Of a stretch of DNA of 64,000 bases, positions 35,209-47,198 are shown piece by piece. Origin of the DNA: Clonostachys chloroleuca. Lineage: Eukaryota > Ascomycota > Sordariomycetes > Hypocreales > Bionectriaceae. The position numbers and the translations under genes were made by a program. Each line of letters starts with the position of its first letter. The stretch's first letter is position 1. The stretch spans positions 1,488,001-1,552,000 of the forward strand of contig JBANAY010000004.1 of the NCBI GenBank assembly GCA_037952775.1, read 5' to 3'. Under the pieces are notes generated by a model. The model worked only from the letters and a program-made list of their open reading frames with translations, did no database searches and was not told the origin of the DNA.

Positions 35209-38201
35209 ATGGCTGAAATGCCGCCGCCGACACCAAGGAGGATGCAGCGCATCGCTTCACAGCTCGGCAAACTGTCGCTAGAGCTCGTGGAGCCCATCAT
35301 TTCCACTTTGCCACTTCACAAGGCATTGGATCTCATGATGGCTCCTCTAGGACCTGACGCGGCCCCCGGCCTTCTGATAACCCACCGTCAGCTGAGCCCT
35401 CTGGTTCAAGCCTTCATTTCCAGCCCAGCCTGGAAACACATCTTCAGAGACACCGAGCTAGCCACACAGATTCTGCTTGTCTGGGAAGGACTGAACCGAA
35501 TTTTCAAGCTCTGTCACGGAAATGGCTATAGCAATATAATCAAAGAGACCAACCCTGCCTTCTTCCCTTGGGCCAAGGTGCAATCGACTTGGAAAATCTT
35601 AGGCCATGGAGCAGATCAGATCTCCGACGGAGATTGGCTTCTAGCCAAACTAGAAGACGCTCTATGGGTGATGGCGGTGCCTGGAGAACAAACCGCCATA
35701 TTTTCCAACCGTCCATCCAACGCAGCATTCATGATTTTGCCCCCAGAGTATGGCGCCTTGCCCAATTCCCCCACGATCGATGCGCTTCCTCCTCAAGGTA
35801 AGTTCCCATTCACTCAAGTTCAGTTGTTCGTTCTCCGAAGCACTCACACCAGCTCTTCGCAGACGAAATTTTCGCAGACCAACCCGGCCTTCCACTATTC
35901 GACTTGTTCCTAGCGACTCCGCGCCTTCATGAATTTCAGACGTCAGGGTGGGACCGATCAACACTTTTCAAATATATAGGCGACCTTGAAGAGGCTTGGA
36001 AAATGCTTAAAAGCAGATGGACCTTGGAGCTCCAATCCCTTGAAGCTTTGTACAAGCGTTACCCGACTATGCTGAAGGCGGCTCTGAGGCCTCAAGTGAC
36101 ACAGAATCCTATGAACAAGGATCACATCCCACGAACGTTTCAACGAGCCATTCGAAAGTTTGAGGGGTTAGGTCTCCGAGGCAACGGGCAGTGGCCTTTC
36201 CTTTTCCAGTTTTCTCACCACTATCTAGTACCCTACAACTGGTGTCTGCGTCTTTTCAGGATCGTGCTGGATGAGAAGAACCCTGAAATTCCTCCCGAGT
36301 TTGGTCCAGACTTAGAGCGAGCTATCAAAGGTCTTTCATATGTCCAAAAGTACGGAGGAGGTGACAACTTAAAGTACCCTAGAATCAAAGGCTCCCAAGG
36401 AGATGCGCGCCATATGGAATTCGAGGTCCATGTTGATAGGACCACACTTCTGCCAGCCTCGCAAGCCGAGCTGCAGTGGCTCATCTCGTTTATAACCGTT
36501 GTGAGGTGGATGGAGAGTAAGTATTTCGATCTTGCCGAGGACCTACGTCGTCCCGTTGCTCGGATCTATCGTGTTGGAAAGGGAAGGGGTCAGAAAAGGT
36601 TCAGCCTAAACCCGGAGGATTACAAGGATTTGGCAGAGTCGTTACCAGCTCGAGAGGTTGCTGCGTATTTAAAAAAGGATGCGGAGCTAACCGCTCGCCC
36701 CATGATCACCAACAAGGCTCGCTATCCGAGTTTGCTCGCCTTTTTTATGCCTGATATCAAAACGCCGAAAGCCCAATATATTGCGAAATATCTGACACCA
36801 CAGGAAGGAATGTCGAAAGAGATTCAAAAGATTTTCTATGAGAGCACGATAGAAAAGATCAAACGCCATTTCGGCAGACCACTCTCTCCGCCACCCCAGG
36901 ATAGCGAGCTTTTGGTGCATGAAGCCTTCAATGAAAACACACAATCTACTGGAGCATCATCAGGATCAACCGAATGGGCTGGTGCAGTTAGGGACTATTC
37001 CAATGCGATGAAAAAGAAGCCTAAATCTCCGTCTCATCGCTGCTACATCTGTCGGCACACTGTGATCGATGAGCGAGATCTACATCCGATGTTTACCGCC
37101 ATGTGCAAACCCTGCGGTAATTTCAACTTGGCGGGCTCTAGCATGTCGTTACCAGGAAAGCTCGACCTTGACGGGAAAACCGCGTTTGTCACCGGAGGCA
37201 GAATCAACCTTGGATTTCACACGGCGCTGAGACTGCTTCGATGCGGTGCAAAAGTCATAGTCTCCAGCCGATACCCACAAGACGCGTTTGTTCGATACCG
37301 GGATCAACCAGACTCTGCCAAATGGCTAGATAACAGGCTCTGTATTCTCGGGGCTGATTTCCGCACAGCTAATGACGCCTTTCAGCTTGCGAAACGAGTG
37401 AGGGCTGCTCTTTCAATATGGGCAATTACTTATGGATACGGTACTTCCGTATTGGACATTATGGTCAACAACGCAGCCCAGACGTTGACAGATAGTAATG
37501 AGAAGGAAGAGGCAGCGGTTGACAGGGAAAGCCATCTAGCTGAGTCCCTGCCCCAGCATCCTGCTTTGCCAGCTGGGGCATCATATACCCCTCGCATCGG
37601 CGGTGGTGCATCCGCGAATAACTTCATAGGGAATAAGAGCGGGGGAAGTCTTCCGGCAACAAGCGCCTCTACATCAGCTGTCCAACTTGTCCCTGAAAAA
37701 TCGTCTTGGGTCCAGGACTTGACAGAGATACCCTATGCTGACGTCGTGACCGCCCAGGCCGTCAATGCTTTTGTACCTCTGATTCTTATACGTGAGCTTC
37801 TACCACTCATGTCCCGCAGTCTGGATAAACAGCCAGGTCAAATCATAAATGTTTCTTCTCGTGAGGGTATATTCGAAGACAAGCGGAATCATTCAGCTAA
37901 GCAGGGCAAGCACGTCCACACCAATATGTCGAAGGCTGCGTTGAACATGATTACTGAGACGTTGGCATCATCATCATGGAAGGACTACTATGTTGCCATG
38001 AACACTGTGGACCCTGGTTATATGAGTGCAGCTCCAGAGATGGAACACCTCTTTGATGGTGTGAGACCTCTAGGTTGGGAAGACGGCGCTGGGCGGGTAT
38101 TGTGGCCAGTCGCGATGGCGTACGGCGACGAGAAGACCGCCATATGGGGTCGTTTTTTGAAGCATTATGGAGCTGTGAGCGTGACTCCAGGCCTAGGTTA
38201 G
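35209..38201 (+). CDS. F-box-like / zinc-ribbon / SDR fusion protein
   Basis: A 975-residue protein from two exons, 35209-35797 and 35863-38201; the fused part is one uninterrupted frame. Residues 1 to about 60 (QLGKLSLELVEPIISTLPLH) look F-box-like. Residues about 200-560 form a fungal-type helical region of unknown role. Near residue 590 is a four-cysteine zinc ribbon, CYICRHT and MCKPCGNFN. From about 630 to the end is a short-chain dehydrogenase: GKTAFVTGGRINLGFHTAL (nucleotide-binding loop near 640), IMVNNAAQT, IINVSSREG and HTNMSKAALNM near 881. The ribbon plus SDR module is a known conserved family in bacteria, plants and fungi. In it, as here, the usual YxxxK is replaced by TxxxK and the TGxxxGxG loop is altered, so the chemistry is likely non-standard. 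A long Ser/Gly-rich insert separates NNAAQT from the next strand. The N-terminal fusion is the unusual part. Confidence 0.82.
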
Positions 38202-39158
38202 ACTATCTATACAAATGCATCGTTTTGTTAGAATTACAATGGGTTGGGTTGGAGCTCTTCTCTTGCTAAAATGGTTACATTAGCTCGTTAGGGAACTACG
38301 TCTAGTATCAACTCATCTTCATATCTCATTGTGCTTATTCAATACCAAGTTTAATTTCTCATTAATTTCTCAATCCGAGTTCCCTGTGTTCCCTAAGAAT
38401 GGAGTAAGTTATTGATCTATCACTAGATATTATGATACTTACCTAATATCTGTGAATCTACTTTCTCGGATTGTACTACGTACTGGTAGGAAGAGCGAAT
38501 CACTTCATCTTGATTTGATTGTGTGTCAGCCAGTGCCCAAGAGTCTCGTGCTGTGTCCATTCCGAGATCTAGGTGAATTACGATGATTTTCTCGAGGCGA
38601 AGCTTGCTTTAGCAATTTGGATAGGAAGCTAGCGTAGTAAGGCAGCGCGAGATTCTCATTGCATACTTTTTAAAGCGAAGCGGATTACATTGAAGCTACT
38701 CTGGGGTTGCCCGGCGATGCGTTCCCCATCTCACTCCCGATTTCCGAGAAATCATTGATGCTCAGCTGCCGTTCCCTCAGTGCCCCTTCTCCAATTCTTT
38801 TCAATGAATCATAGTTCAACGAGACTTCTACCGATCTTTCGTTTCGAAGGGGTGTTGGTTGGAAGTGTAACAAATTGTGTCAGCAGGTCACCTCAACAGG
38901 CGGATGGCAAATGTGTGCATCCACAAACAAAAATGTCTGATGCCATAGGGAGACCTCGTTGTGTTATCTGGTGCCTGATTTTAGCTTTCGATGTCGTGAT
39001 TTCTAAGACTGGCCCGCCTCGGATCCCAGAGCCGAACAAGCCGGATATAAAATCGTCAAGCGTCGGCTCCTTCCACGTTGGTACGGGCTGTATTTCTAAC
39101 CCCGCAACATAAACATTCAAGTTTTCAACATCTGCTTGACAGGGCATTTCCACGAAAA
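38202..39158. other. Intergenic region
   Basis: No convincing gene; short frames at 38780-39112 (plus) and 38893-39183 (minus) overlap each other and resemble nothing known. Confidence 0.5.
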
Positions 39159-40170
39159 ATGGCATCGTCTTTCCAGCCTTCAAGTATCCTCATTATAGGA
39201 GCCACTGGCGCTATTGGGAAATACATCACCGACAAAATTGTGGATGCCCAGCCACCCTTCCCCAAGGTCTCCATCTTCACGTCCGAGTCAACAGTCTCGA
39301 AGAAGGCCGACTACATCAACCAGCTCAAATCCAAAGGGGCCCATATAATCACCGGCGATGTCACTAATCCCAATGATGTCAAGGCAGCATACGAAGGTGT
39401 CGACACCGTCGTCAGCGCAGTGGGCCGAAATGTCATCGACCAGCAGATCGAGCTAATCAAGCTGGCGGAAGAATCCGCCTCTGTCCAGTGGTTCTTCCCC
39501 TCGGAATACGGTACAGATATTGAGTACGGCCCTGAGAGTGTCAACGAGAAGCCTCACCAGCTCAAGCTCAAGGTTCGCAAGTATATCCGCGAGAATGTCA
39601 AGCGCCTCAAGTACACGTATGTGGTCACTGGGCCATACGTGGATATGTTCTTCACGCTTAAAGAACAGGCTCCCGAAGCCGGCGGCTTTGATATTAAGTC
39701 AAAGAAGGCAGTTTTCGTGGATGGCGGGGAAGGTAGAATTGGCTTTACAACAATGCCAGAGTAAGTTTGGAAGAAACAGCTACAACGGTTATCCAGAGCA
39801 CGCACTGATATCGTATAGTGTTGGAAAAGCGGTGGTGGCAGCCCTCCGCCATCCAGAAGCGTCATTTAATAAAGCTCTCAAGGTCCAGTCTTTCGTTGTG
39901 ACACCAAAGCAGATTCTGGCCGAGTTTGAAAAGCAGGTCGGTGGCCCAAAGTGGACGGTGACTTCCTACACTCTCCAGGAGTTGAAGGATGCGGAGGAGA
40001 AAGCATGGAGCGAAGGGAATCCAGATGCTACAAGCTACACTCTGCGACGGATTTGGTCCGAGGGAGGAACCCTGTACGAGAAAACGGACAATGAGAGCAT
40101 CGGGCTTGATAACTCTCAGTTAGAGACGCTCGAGGATGGTGTGAAGAGAGCACTCACCACTGGCTGGTAG
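39159..40170 (+). CDS. Isoflavone-reductase-like NmrA-family oxidoreductase
   Basis: 317 residues, two exons (39159-39760 and 39819-40170; intron GTAAGT...ATAG, frame kept). The N-terminal GATGAIGKYI (residues 13-22) is the GxxGxxG nucleotide-binding motif of the atypical SDRs that include isoflavone reductase, phenylcoumaran reductase and NmrA. Supporting motifs are IITGDVTNPNDVKAAYEGVD, VVSAVG, WFFPSEYGTD and the family lysine position in KLKVRKYIREN. Members reduce aromatic or lignan-like substrates with NADPH, or act as redox sensors. Homologues are frequent in fungal accessory regions; the substrate here is unknown. No pathway partner is adjacent. Confidence 0.88.
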
Positions 40171-43100
40171 AAGTAATAGACTACATTACCAGGAAAAGAC
40201 GTTCACAGCATATCACATATCGCATCTTACAATCTATTCAGTACGGTTCCACTTCAATTAACATCCTCCAAGTAGGTGAAATAAATCGTACCAGAACTAT
40301 TGATCTTGAATCTTGAGTTATATCAGGACAATTAGCCCAACACCAACAAAGCATTGATACAGAACAGGATTTTTTTATCGCTTTTGGGGTCGCTAGTCTC
40401 AATCCAAATATATTAGGTGCATGTTGCGCAACTTACACAAAGAAAGTAACATTAAAATATATGGGAGTAAAGCGGGTATTACATCGATAGTTGAAAAGCT
40501 ATACAATCTTCATGGTTGAGTCAATTTTAGAGCCTGGATAGGAATGTGTAGCAGAATAGACGAAAAGAACGCTGAGTTGGTACCAGAAACCAAGGACCTG
40601 ACTTCAGCATCTGAGATAATCATGTTGAATTTACTAAAGATGAGGGACACAGATGAAATTCCAAAAGCTACCAAGACTCAACACCATATATTTATTCAGC
40701 ATGTCGGCGCTCTGATCACTACGTCGTCCGACAACCCATGCGGGGGTTAAAATTGCTGTGCCTCCTCAATTGCTCTACTCCTCAATTGCGCTGCTCCTCA
40801 ATTGCGCTGCTCATTTGCTGTGTACTCAAATTTCCATGATCACTTTCTCCACTTTCCTCAATGGCTCCCAGACAGCGGATGACGCTGTTGGTTGCTCTCA
40901 ATAGCCAAGAACCTATCCCAATCGGAATAAAAAGTTTGCAGCAGCTGGAGCTTGCCTAGGCATCCTAGAAACTAGACGGGTAGGAGCAGTCGATGAACAA
41001 AATGGCACAGGTGTAGACTTTGCCTCGCTTTCGTCACATGTTGGCGGCCAAAACGTGATAGGTTTGGCCAATGCGACCCCGATCCCTGATGCAACCGACT
41101 GAACCAACGCCCTATAAATCGAGGGGCAAAAGGGTCGTGGGGGCGAAATTCTGACATTCCCCCACCGCAAATCTAGATGTAGGCATGTATGCATGTTGGT
41201 ACCAACACAACCGATTGGGACCAGCTGAGCACGCATAGACCACCCGACGACAGTGTTGAAGGAACTTTAGTCAGGGAGTTGCGATTTTACTACCGGGCAA
41301 TATCTCCAGGGGTGGCATATCAAAAAAGGTCGAATTACACCAGCGACAAGACAGAGTGGCGGTAGTCTAGGTCAGCCTTGCCCCTGAATCAACCAGCCGT
41401 TTCATCAACATAGCCAGTCCTATGTTGAGTGCGTGTGTGGTCAGAAATATGAATACGTAGGCATCTAGTGGAGAACTCGCTTAACTACTGGCTGTAATTG
41501 ATCGTAACGAGATTATACTTCCGGGGAATGGCCTTATGATCCGAGATCTTACAATGGCTACCGATGGCGCGGCTAGCTCGCATTCCTAATACAACACCGG
41601 ACTTTCTGTTAGGTCTTTCCAAAGCAATTTCTCCAACGGCCGAAAAGGTGATGCATGCTCGGCCATGGGGTGTGGGTAAGACACATGCCAACATTGTAGA
41701 GAAAAACACATGTGAGGGATGACTGCGCGGCACTCGGCTACGGTGAAAGGAGCATGTTGATGGGAAAACATGGGGCCCCCGCCAGCAATGAAGACCAATG
41801 CCAAATGGTACGCAAGTCGGACCGCCACAGAAGATACACAACACAGTGAAAGAGGACATGTATTGCTTGGATTGATGTCCGTCATGGCAGGGTGGAAATA
41901 ACTCATGTTGTAAGCCCGATATGCCGATTTCTGGGTGAGCTGGCAGGCAGATGATATGATGGAGCCGGTGGGTGTGGTCGTCTTGATGGAAATCATCAGC
42001 CGTTCGCAGGGTGGGTCGTCATCACCTGCTGTTCCTCAACCCTGCTCTCTGAAAACATTTTTTCCACGGCTTATTATATTAATTAATTAAAAAAGGTTCG
42101 GCATAGCACACCTACATATACCTTCACGCCCGACCCAAAGCCACGGGTCTGGGAGGCCCGGAATAGAATCCGTAGTGCTACCATGGCCGCCTATTTGTTG
42201 CAGGGAATGTTCGCCAGGGTCCAGCTCAGCCGCAGGTGGAGAGGCAGGTTGGAAGGAACAAGTGCCAAGAGCTTCGACTACTGGTCTTGTGCAAGTTTAT
42301 GGTCTTTGGCGTTGAATCTTGTCTTGCTGGCTGGCTATCGCACCCTCATGCGCCAACAGACTTCGCACTATTCCCGAGAGTAAAATTCAAACTCTCAAAC
42401 CCCCGCAATTACGGTAGATTTGGCGATGGACGCGCTAAATCTGAAGGGAGCAATGCTAAGCGAATCCTCCTCCACCCACCTGGTCCAGCGTCCCCTACCC
42501 TCTTAGGATGTAAGTAATCTCTTTGTTCTGGAAAGGAGGTTGTGTAATTTGCACTTGACACGCAGCCGAGGACGAGAGAGCGAAAGTAGAAAGCATAGCG
42601 GGAGAACAGGGGACGGTTTTTCAGCAGACCCCACGGCGGTGCAGATCGTGCGTGTCTCCATGTAACGCTGCTACGACGTTCCAGCCTACGTAGTCCACTG
42701 CAACCCAACCATCCGGTAGTACCTGGCAGAGACAGAGGTACTGATCCTCTGGCGCCGGGAGACAGATAGAGCGACGGCCACTCCGTAGTGAAAGTGTATT
42801 TCGTGGGTAATAGTAGGAATGGAATGTTATTGAGACACTAAAGCGGCGAAGGGCCGGCAGACTACGATCATACAGCGAACCTAAAGGCCCAGAGCCGATT
42901 AGCGAGCATGTGCGTAGCGATTGGGGTACGTAGGGGCAAGTGCTAGTGGCAGCCGCAACAGCACCGTAGCGCGTGAGCTAGGGCCTGTTTGCTGCTCCAG
43001 CGTCTAGAGCCTCCAGCGCTTCTCGCCGAGACCACGACGTTGACGAGTCCCGAGGACGGCAACCCGTGTCCCCGGCCGTGGCGCAACGTGCTCGCCCTCT

Positions 43101-43704
43101 GCCTCGTGCATCTCCCCGCCCTCTCGCATTTTGTGACACCGCCATACATTCCCGTTGCGCTCCAGCCATCTGGTCACCCCAACGCACCCATGCGCTAAGG
43201 CTTGTACCCTGAATTAAGTGGTTGACCTCCACAGGGGTGTTTTTCGGGGTGTTCAGATCGTCGCTGACCCGTCTGCTCGGTCCATCCTTGTACTACTTAC
43301 CACACACTCTTCCTCCTTACCACCTCCCATCTCATTACTCTCCGGGCCCTTCATGAGTTGAGCCAGGCACCTACGTATTGTATGTATGTTGCCCGTGAGT
43401 TCAAGTAGCGTACTCAGGTACATAACGAGCTTTCTCGTCTCTACCACGTCAAAGAGTCGAGCATTCACGAACGAGATAAAGCTTCGCCCACTGCCATCAT
43501 CCCCCTTAGGATGGTCCTGACTTGCCCAGAGAAAAACCGCATTTGAGCTGGATACTACATCAGCCGCACTCTGTGCATGCAGATCCCCCATTTGGATCAG
43601 AGGACCTCCTGTATCACGGGTCTCTCCCACCTTATTGGTTTGGGTCGAGGCCGGCCTTGAGAAAATTTGCGTGAGCACACCCAAGGGTGTTTTGGCTGGC
43701 TGTC
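40171..43704. other. 3.5-kb gene-free stretch
   Basis: The largest gap in the window. It contains a 16-bp tandem repeat (listed separately) and an AT-rich patch near 42070. Several open frames exist (41485-41996 minus, 42183-42517 plus, 43253-43684 minus) but none has protein character or a splice logic I can defend. The right end is the promoter of the methyltransferase gene. Confidence 0.5.
40761..40820 (+). repeat. 16-bp tandem repeat, three to four units
   Basis: The unit CTCCTCAATTGCGCTG occurs twice perfectly (about 40778-40809), preceded by a slightly diverged copy (from about 40761) and followed by a truncated one. Non-coding. Confidence 0.85.
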
Positions 43705-44790
43705 ATGGCGCACAATGCCGAGGATCAGCTCGGTGACGGCCCAATTCTGCCGCTTCCTGCAAATCAAGGAAACCTACCTGATCCTCTTCTGGCTACTGAC
43801 ATAGCTGACAGCGACATTGACTCCGGCTATGGCGACTCGATTCGCGACGAGGCCGGTTCTATTTCCAGCTCCATGAGCAGTCTTTATCCTCCGCAGTATC
43901 ATTACGGTCGTCGCTACCACGGCCTAAATCCTGGCTCCTATCAGATCCCCGATGATGACCTGGAACAAGCTCGTCTGAGCATGGTGGATTACATGTTCCA
44001 GCTGGTTCTCCATGAACGCCTTCATCTCGCCCCAGTACCGTCCAGTGCCGCCGTATTGGACATTGGCACCGGGACTGGCCACTGGGCTGTCCAGTTTGGA
44101 GACCAGTATCCCGACGCCACCGTCCTCGGCATCGATCTCAGCCCCATCCAGCCCCAGTGGGTGCCGCCCAACGTCCGTTTCGCCCTCGACGATGTCGAGC
44201 AGGACTGGCAAGACGATGAGCCCTATGACTATATACACTGCCGGTACATGGGCGCCACCTTGAGCGATTGGCCGCGCCTGTTCTCGCAAGCCTTTGACAA
44301 TCTACAACCAGGAGGTTGGCTCGAGCTTCAGGAATTGGTCAACGTTGTGCTGACCGAGTCGAGCCAAAACCCTAATACTTCCTCCGCATCATCACACCAG
44401 CCTGTACCGCCGGACCACCCCATGGCCAGGCTAATCGACAATCTCACATTTGCGTTTGACAAAATCGGCCGTCCATTCAACCCAGGGCCAAACTTCAAGC
44501 GCTGGTGTGAGGAGGCCGGCTTCCGCAACGTCACGGAGCGCCATTTCACGGTACCCATCGGCGACTGGCACCCGGAACCTCGCATGCGCGAGCTGGGGTC
44601 CCTCATGGCCGTCAACATCGCCGAGGGCGTTGACGCCTACACGACCAAGGTCTTCCAGGACACGCTGTGCTGGGACCCCAAGGCAATAGCCGATCTTAAT
44701 GCCGATGTGCGGGCGGCGGTACAGCAATCTAGCAGAGACAGGTTGCTGTATGAACTGGTGGTTGTGACGGCGCAGAAGCCACACTTATAA
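43705..44790 (+). CDS. LaeA-like SAM-dependent methyltransferase
   Basis: Single-exon protein of 361 residues. The N-terminal 70 residues are acidic and probably disordered, with IADSDIDSGYGDS as found in many fungal LaeA-like (TAM-type) methyltransferases. The class-I methyltransferase core follows: VLDIGTGTGHWAVQFGD (SAM-binding motif I), TVLGIDLSPIQPQWVPPNV (motif II, acidic end after strand 2), DYIHCRYM and LQPGGWLELQEL (post-motifs). LaeA and its many relatives in filamentous fungi affect secondary metabolism and development; most paralogues are of unknown substrate. No polyketide or peptide synthase is in the window, so it is more likely one of the numerous paralogues than a cluster enzyme. 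The first ATG at 43705 is used; the frame is open slightly upstream but without another ATG. Confidence 0.88.
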   Translation: MAHNAEDQLGDGPILPLPANQGNLPDPLLATDIADSDIDSGYGDSIRDEAGSISSSMSSLYPPQYHYGRRYHGLNPGSYQIPDDDLEQARLSMVDYMFQLVLHERLHLAPVPSSAAVLDIGTGTGHWAVQFGDQYPDATVLGIDLSPIQPQWVPPNVRFALDDVEQDWQDDEPYDYIHCRYMGATLSDWPRLFSQAFDNLQPGGWLELQELVNVVLTESSQNPNTSSASSHQPVPPDHPMARLIDNLTFAFDKIGRPFNPGPNFKRWCEEAGFRNVTERHFTVPIGDWHPEPRMRELGSLMAVNIAEGVDAYTTKVFQDTLCWDPKAIADLNADVRAAVQQSSRDRLLYELVVVTAQKPHL

Positions 44791-45748
44791 TGACTATGGT
44801 CTTTCGTCACCCTATCCATCCAGCTCGACACGGTGGCACATTCGTCTCGGCGGCTTCCTACATATATAAACGGCCTCTCTGGGTCTGGATCCAATACTTT
44901 GATTCGCAGGGCCAACGGACACATCGCGGAATGGTCCATTTATATACACTAATGAAAGGCGGTGCGAGAAGTCAGAAGTGGCTATACCTGACTCAAAACC
45001 TTGGCACCATCCTCCCTATTTCACAACTTCTAGTATGCTCGCTACAGCAATATACCGAAACAGAATGAGAGGTGCCGCTTGCCCGTCACCGCTCCCTCGG
45101 AGGTTATTTTGACACTATTTGTTCCATTCTCGATAGGCGTTTTGTACAATAGGTTGGTGAATCCGGGATTCACATGATAATGATATATAACGACTATATA
45201 GGTTGTGGGAGTTCGGTTGTATGGGATTAAATTTTTACTTGCTCATTCGTGGCGGTGCGGAAGAGGGCGCATGAAGGGACATCTGCCAAAGGCAGTACTG
45301 AAAAGCGGCTTATTCTCTACTATGTACTACCACCAGAAATCACTTGATGAGTGAGGGCGTGGGGCGGAATCAAGTAAAGCTATAGCTTTCTCAACGAAAT
45401 CCAAATACCTACCTCATCAGCTGTCGAAGATTGAGTGCAAGTGATACAACCTCGAGCGCAACGATGATGCTTCCGGCGTACAGAAAGCATGGTTGAATGG
45501 TAGATTTAGAGATTATCACATTTGCTCTTGTTGAGTCTGGAGAATGATTGGACTGCTTCATGAGCGCCGATACCCGGCCACGGCTGTAGAGATTCATGAT
45601 GATATTTTCCCACCCCCGAATAATCCAACGTGGTGGGCATGAGGGCATGCTAACATTTATACATGTTCTATAAGCCTCTCGCATAGCGGAGACATGTAGT
45701 TGTTACATTATAGTTACAGTTCTACTCCATTTGTTCATCATTCACAGC
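44791..45748. other. Intergenic region between convergent genes
   Basis: 3' flanks of the methyltransferase (plus) and mL57 (minus). A 91-residue minus frame at 45409-45684 lacks any recognisable character. Confidence 0.5.
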
Positions 45749-46676
45749 TTAAAATTGACGTAAACGGCCCAGTATTCTCTCTCTGACAACTTTGCTGGCA
45801 ACCTCTGCGCCGTGCTGCAGAGTGATTGCGCCAATGATGGCAAGGACGGCACCATTCATAACGACCTCTACACCTGAGGACTCAAGGGCGTGAGGCTGTT
45901 GGAGAAGATGATCAGCATATATTGGGACACGCAGGGCCTAGATCCTTAGGCCAATTGGAGATATTACTTACGAGTCTGGGCTTCCACCGAACCACATTGA
46001 GCATGCCCACGCTCTGTGCAAGCTTGTAGATGCTCTCCTTGCTGGCTACGGTCTGGGGGGTCCTCACATTGAGGTTGTCGACTTGTGACAGCTGCGGCGA
46101 CTCGAATGGTTGTCTCTCGCTCTCGAACTCGTCGATGGCTTTTGCTCCCGGCAGTGGCTCCTGGCTCACAATGTCCTTTGCTGCCTCCATGACAAGGGTC
46201 ATACGACCTATCAAGAAGTCTCGTTAGCCCATATTCCAGTCGGTCAACGCCTCAATTGAACAAGCGGGGTCAATTGAGAAGAGACGGAGCGTACCCATAA
46301 GTGCCAGCTTGTCATTGAATCCCCTCCTTCCCTGGTCAAAGCTCTTGTGTGTGATGGCGAGCCACTTCAGCTCGTCGGGGAGCATCCTGCTTCCATTAGG
46401 ACCCAACAGCTCGTCGTACATCTCGTTCAGGACGCGGGGGTCGTTGTTGACTGCCCAGATTTTGTTCTGGGGCTTCTTGGCAAAGTCCATTCGGATCGGT
46501 GCGCTCATGCCCTCGGGCGTGACTTCCCATCTTCCTCTTCGTGCTCGGTAGGCCGTCGAGGCATCGGGAGTGGTGTTGGTAGTGGCGGTGGTGGAATAGC
46601 AGGCGGCGCGCAGGCTGGCGGCTCTGAGGGCCTGCTGGCCTCGCGCCAGAGCTGATCGGCACGGCTGCATGGCCAT
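45749..46676 (-). CDS. MRPL15: Mitochondrial large-subunit ribosomal protein mL57 (MRPL15), RNase III fold
   Basis: Predicted component of the mitochondrial ribosomal large subunit. Exons on the minus strand are 46676-46295, 46207-45972 and 45895-45749 (254 residues), all GT-AG and in frame. The N-terminus (MAMQPCRSALARGQQALRAA) is a basic amphipathic mitochondrial presequence. The body has the RNase III-like fold segment MLPDELKWLAITHKSFDQG, GFNDKLALMG, then RMTLVMEAAKDIV, and ends with EVVMNGAVLAIIGAITLQHG and RERILGRLRQF. Fungal mL57 proteins keep the RNase III fold but lack the acidic catalytic residues. The gene is head-to-head with RTT109. Confidence 0.88.
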
Positions 46677-47198
46677 TGTGAGGGAGGCGAGAGGCAATGG
46701 ACGGGGTGGTGGGCGGTCGGAGTTGGAGATCGAAGTCCTTGCTTTGCAGAGCCGCTCGATGCCAGCCAAGAATCGGTCGCGAACATTTTCTGAGATCACG
46801 TGGTCTGGTGGCTCGTGAGAGTGGCTTTCGAGGTACGTACCTTCTGACTGCGAACCAGAGGACCCACCCCCAAACTTTACTTGGCAGTATACGCACTAAC
46901 CTTTCTGGGGCGGATTGCTACAGAGGTACGTACCGGCACGAGCCATCAGCAAGCTCCCAGCCGTCGCCCTTCTCTCATCCTTCCCTGACATGAAGGAAGT
47001 CACTGGTTTCCATAGAGTATTATGGTCCAGTGCTTCCAGTTCCTTTTCCAGCTGCCATGAGTTCCTAATTTCCCATGGAAGGAATTCAATCGACATTTTT
47101 GGTCTCAGCAAATGAACACGAGCTGGGGACGCGCTTGACTTTGCTTTGTTCCACCAAATCAGAACGGACAGAATCGTTGGACGAGTAGCCGAACCACC
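46677..47198. promoter_or_regulatory. 522-bp divergent promoter of MRPL15 and RTT109
   Basis: Only this segment separates the two start codons (46676 minus, 47199 plus). It carries both leaders; no other gene is seen. Confidence 0.55.

Noticed and set aside
43253..43684. 143-codon minus-strand frame next to the LaeA-like gene
   Set aside because: No family pattern, and lies in the promoter of the methyltransferase.
43705..44790. Idea that the LaeA-like gene marks a secondary-metabolite cluster with the isoflavone-reductase-like and monooxygenase genes
   Set aside because: No polyketide synthase, peptide synthetase, terpene synthase or pathway transporter is in the window, and the genes are many kilobases apart.
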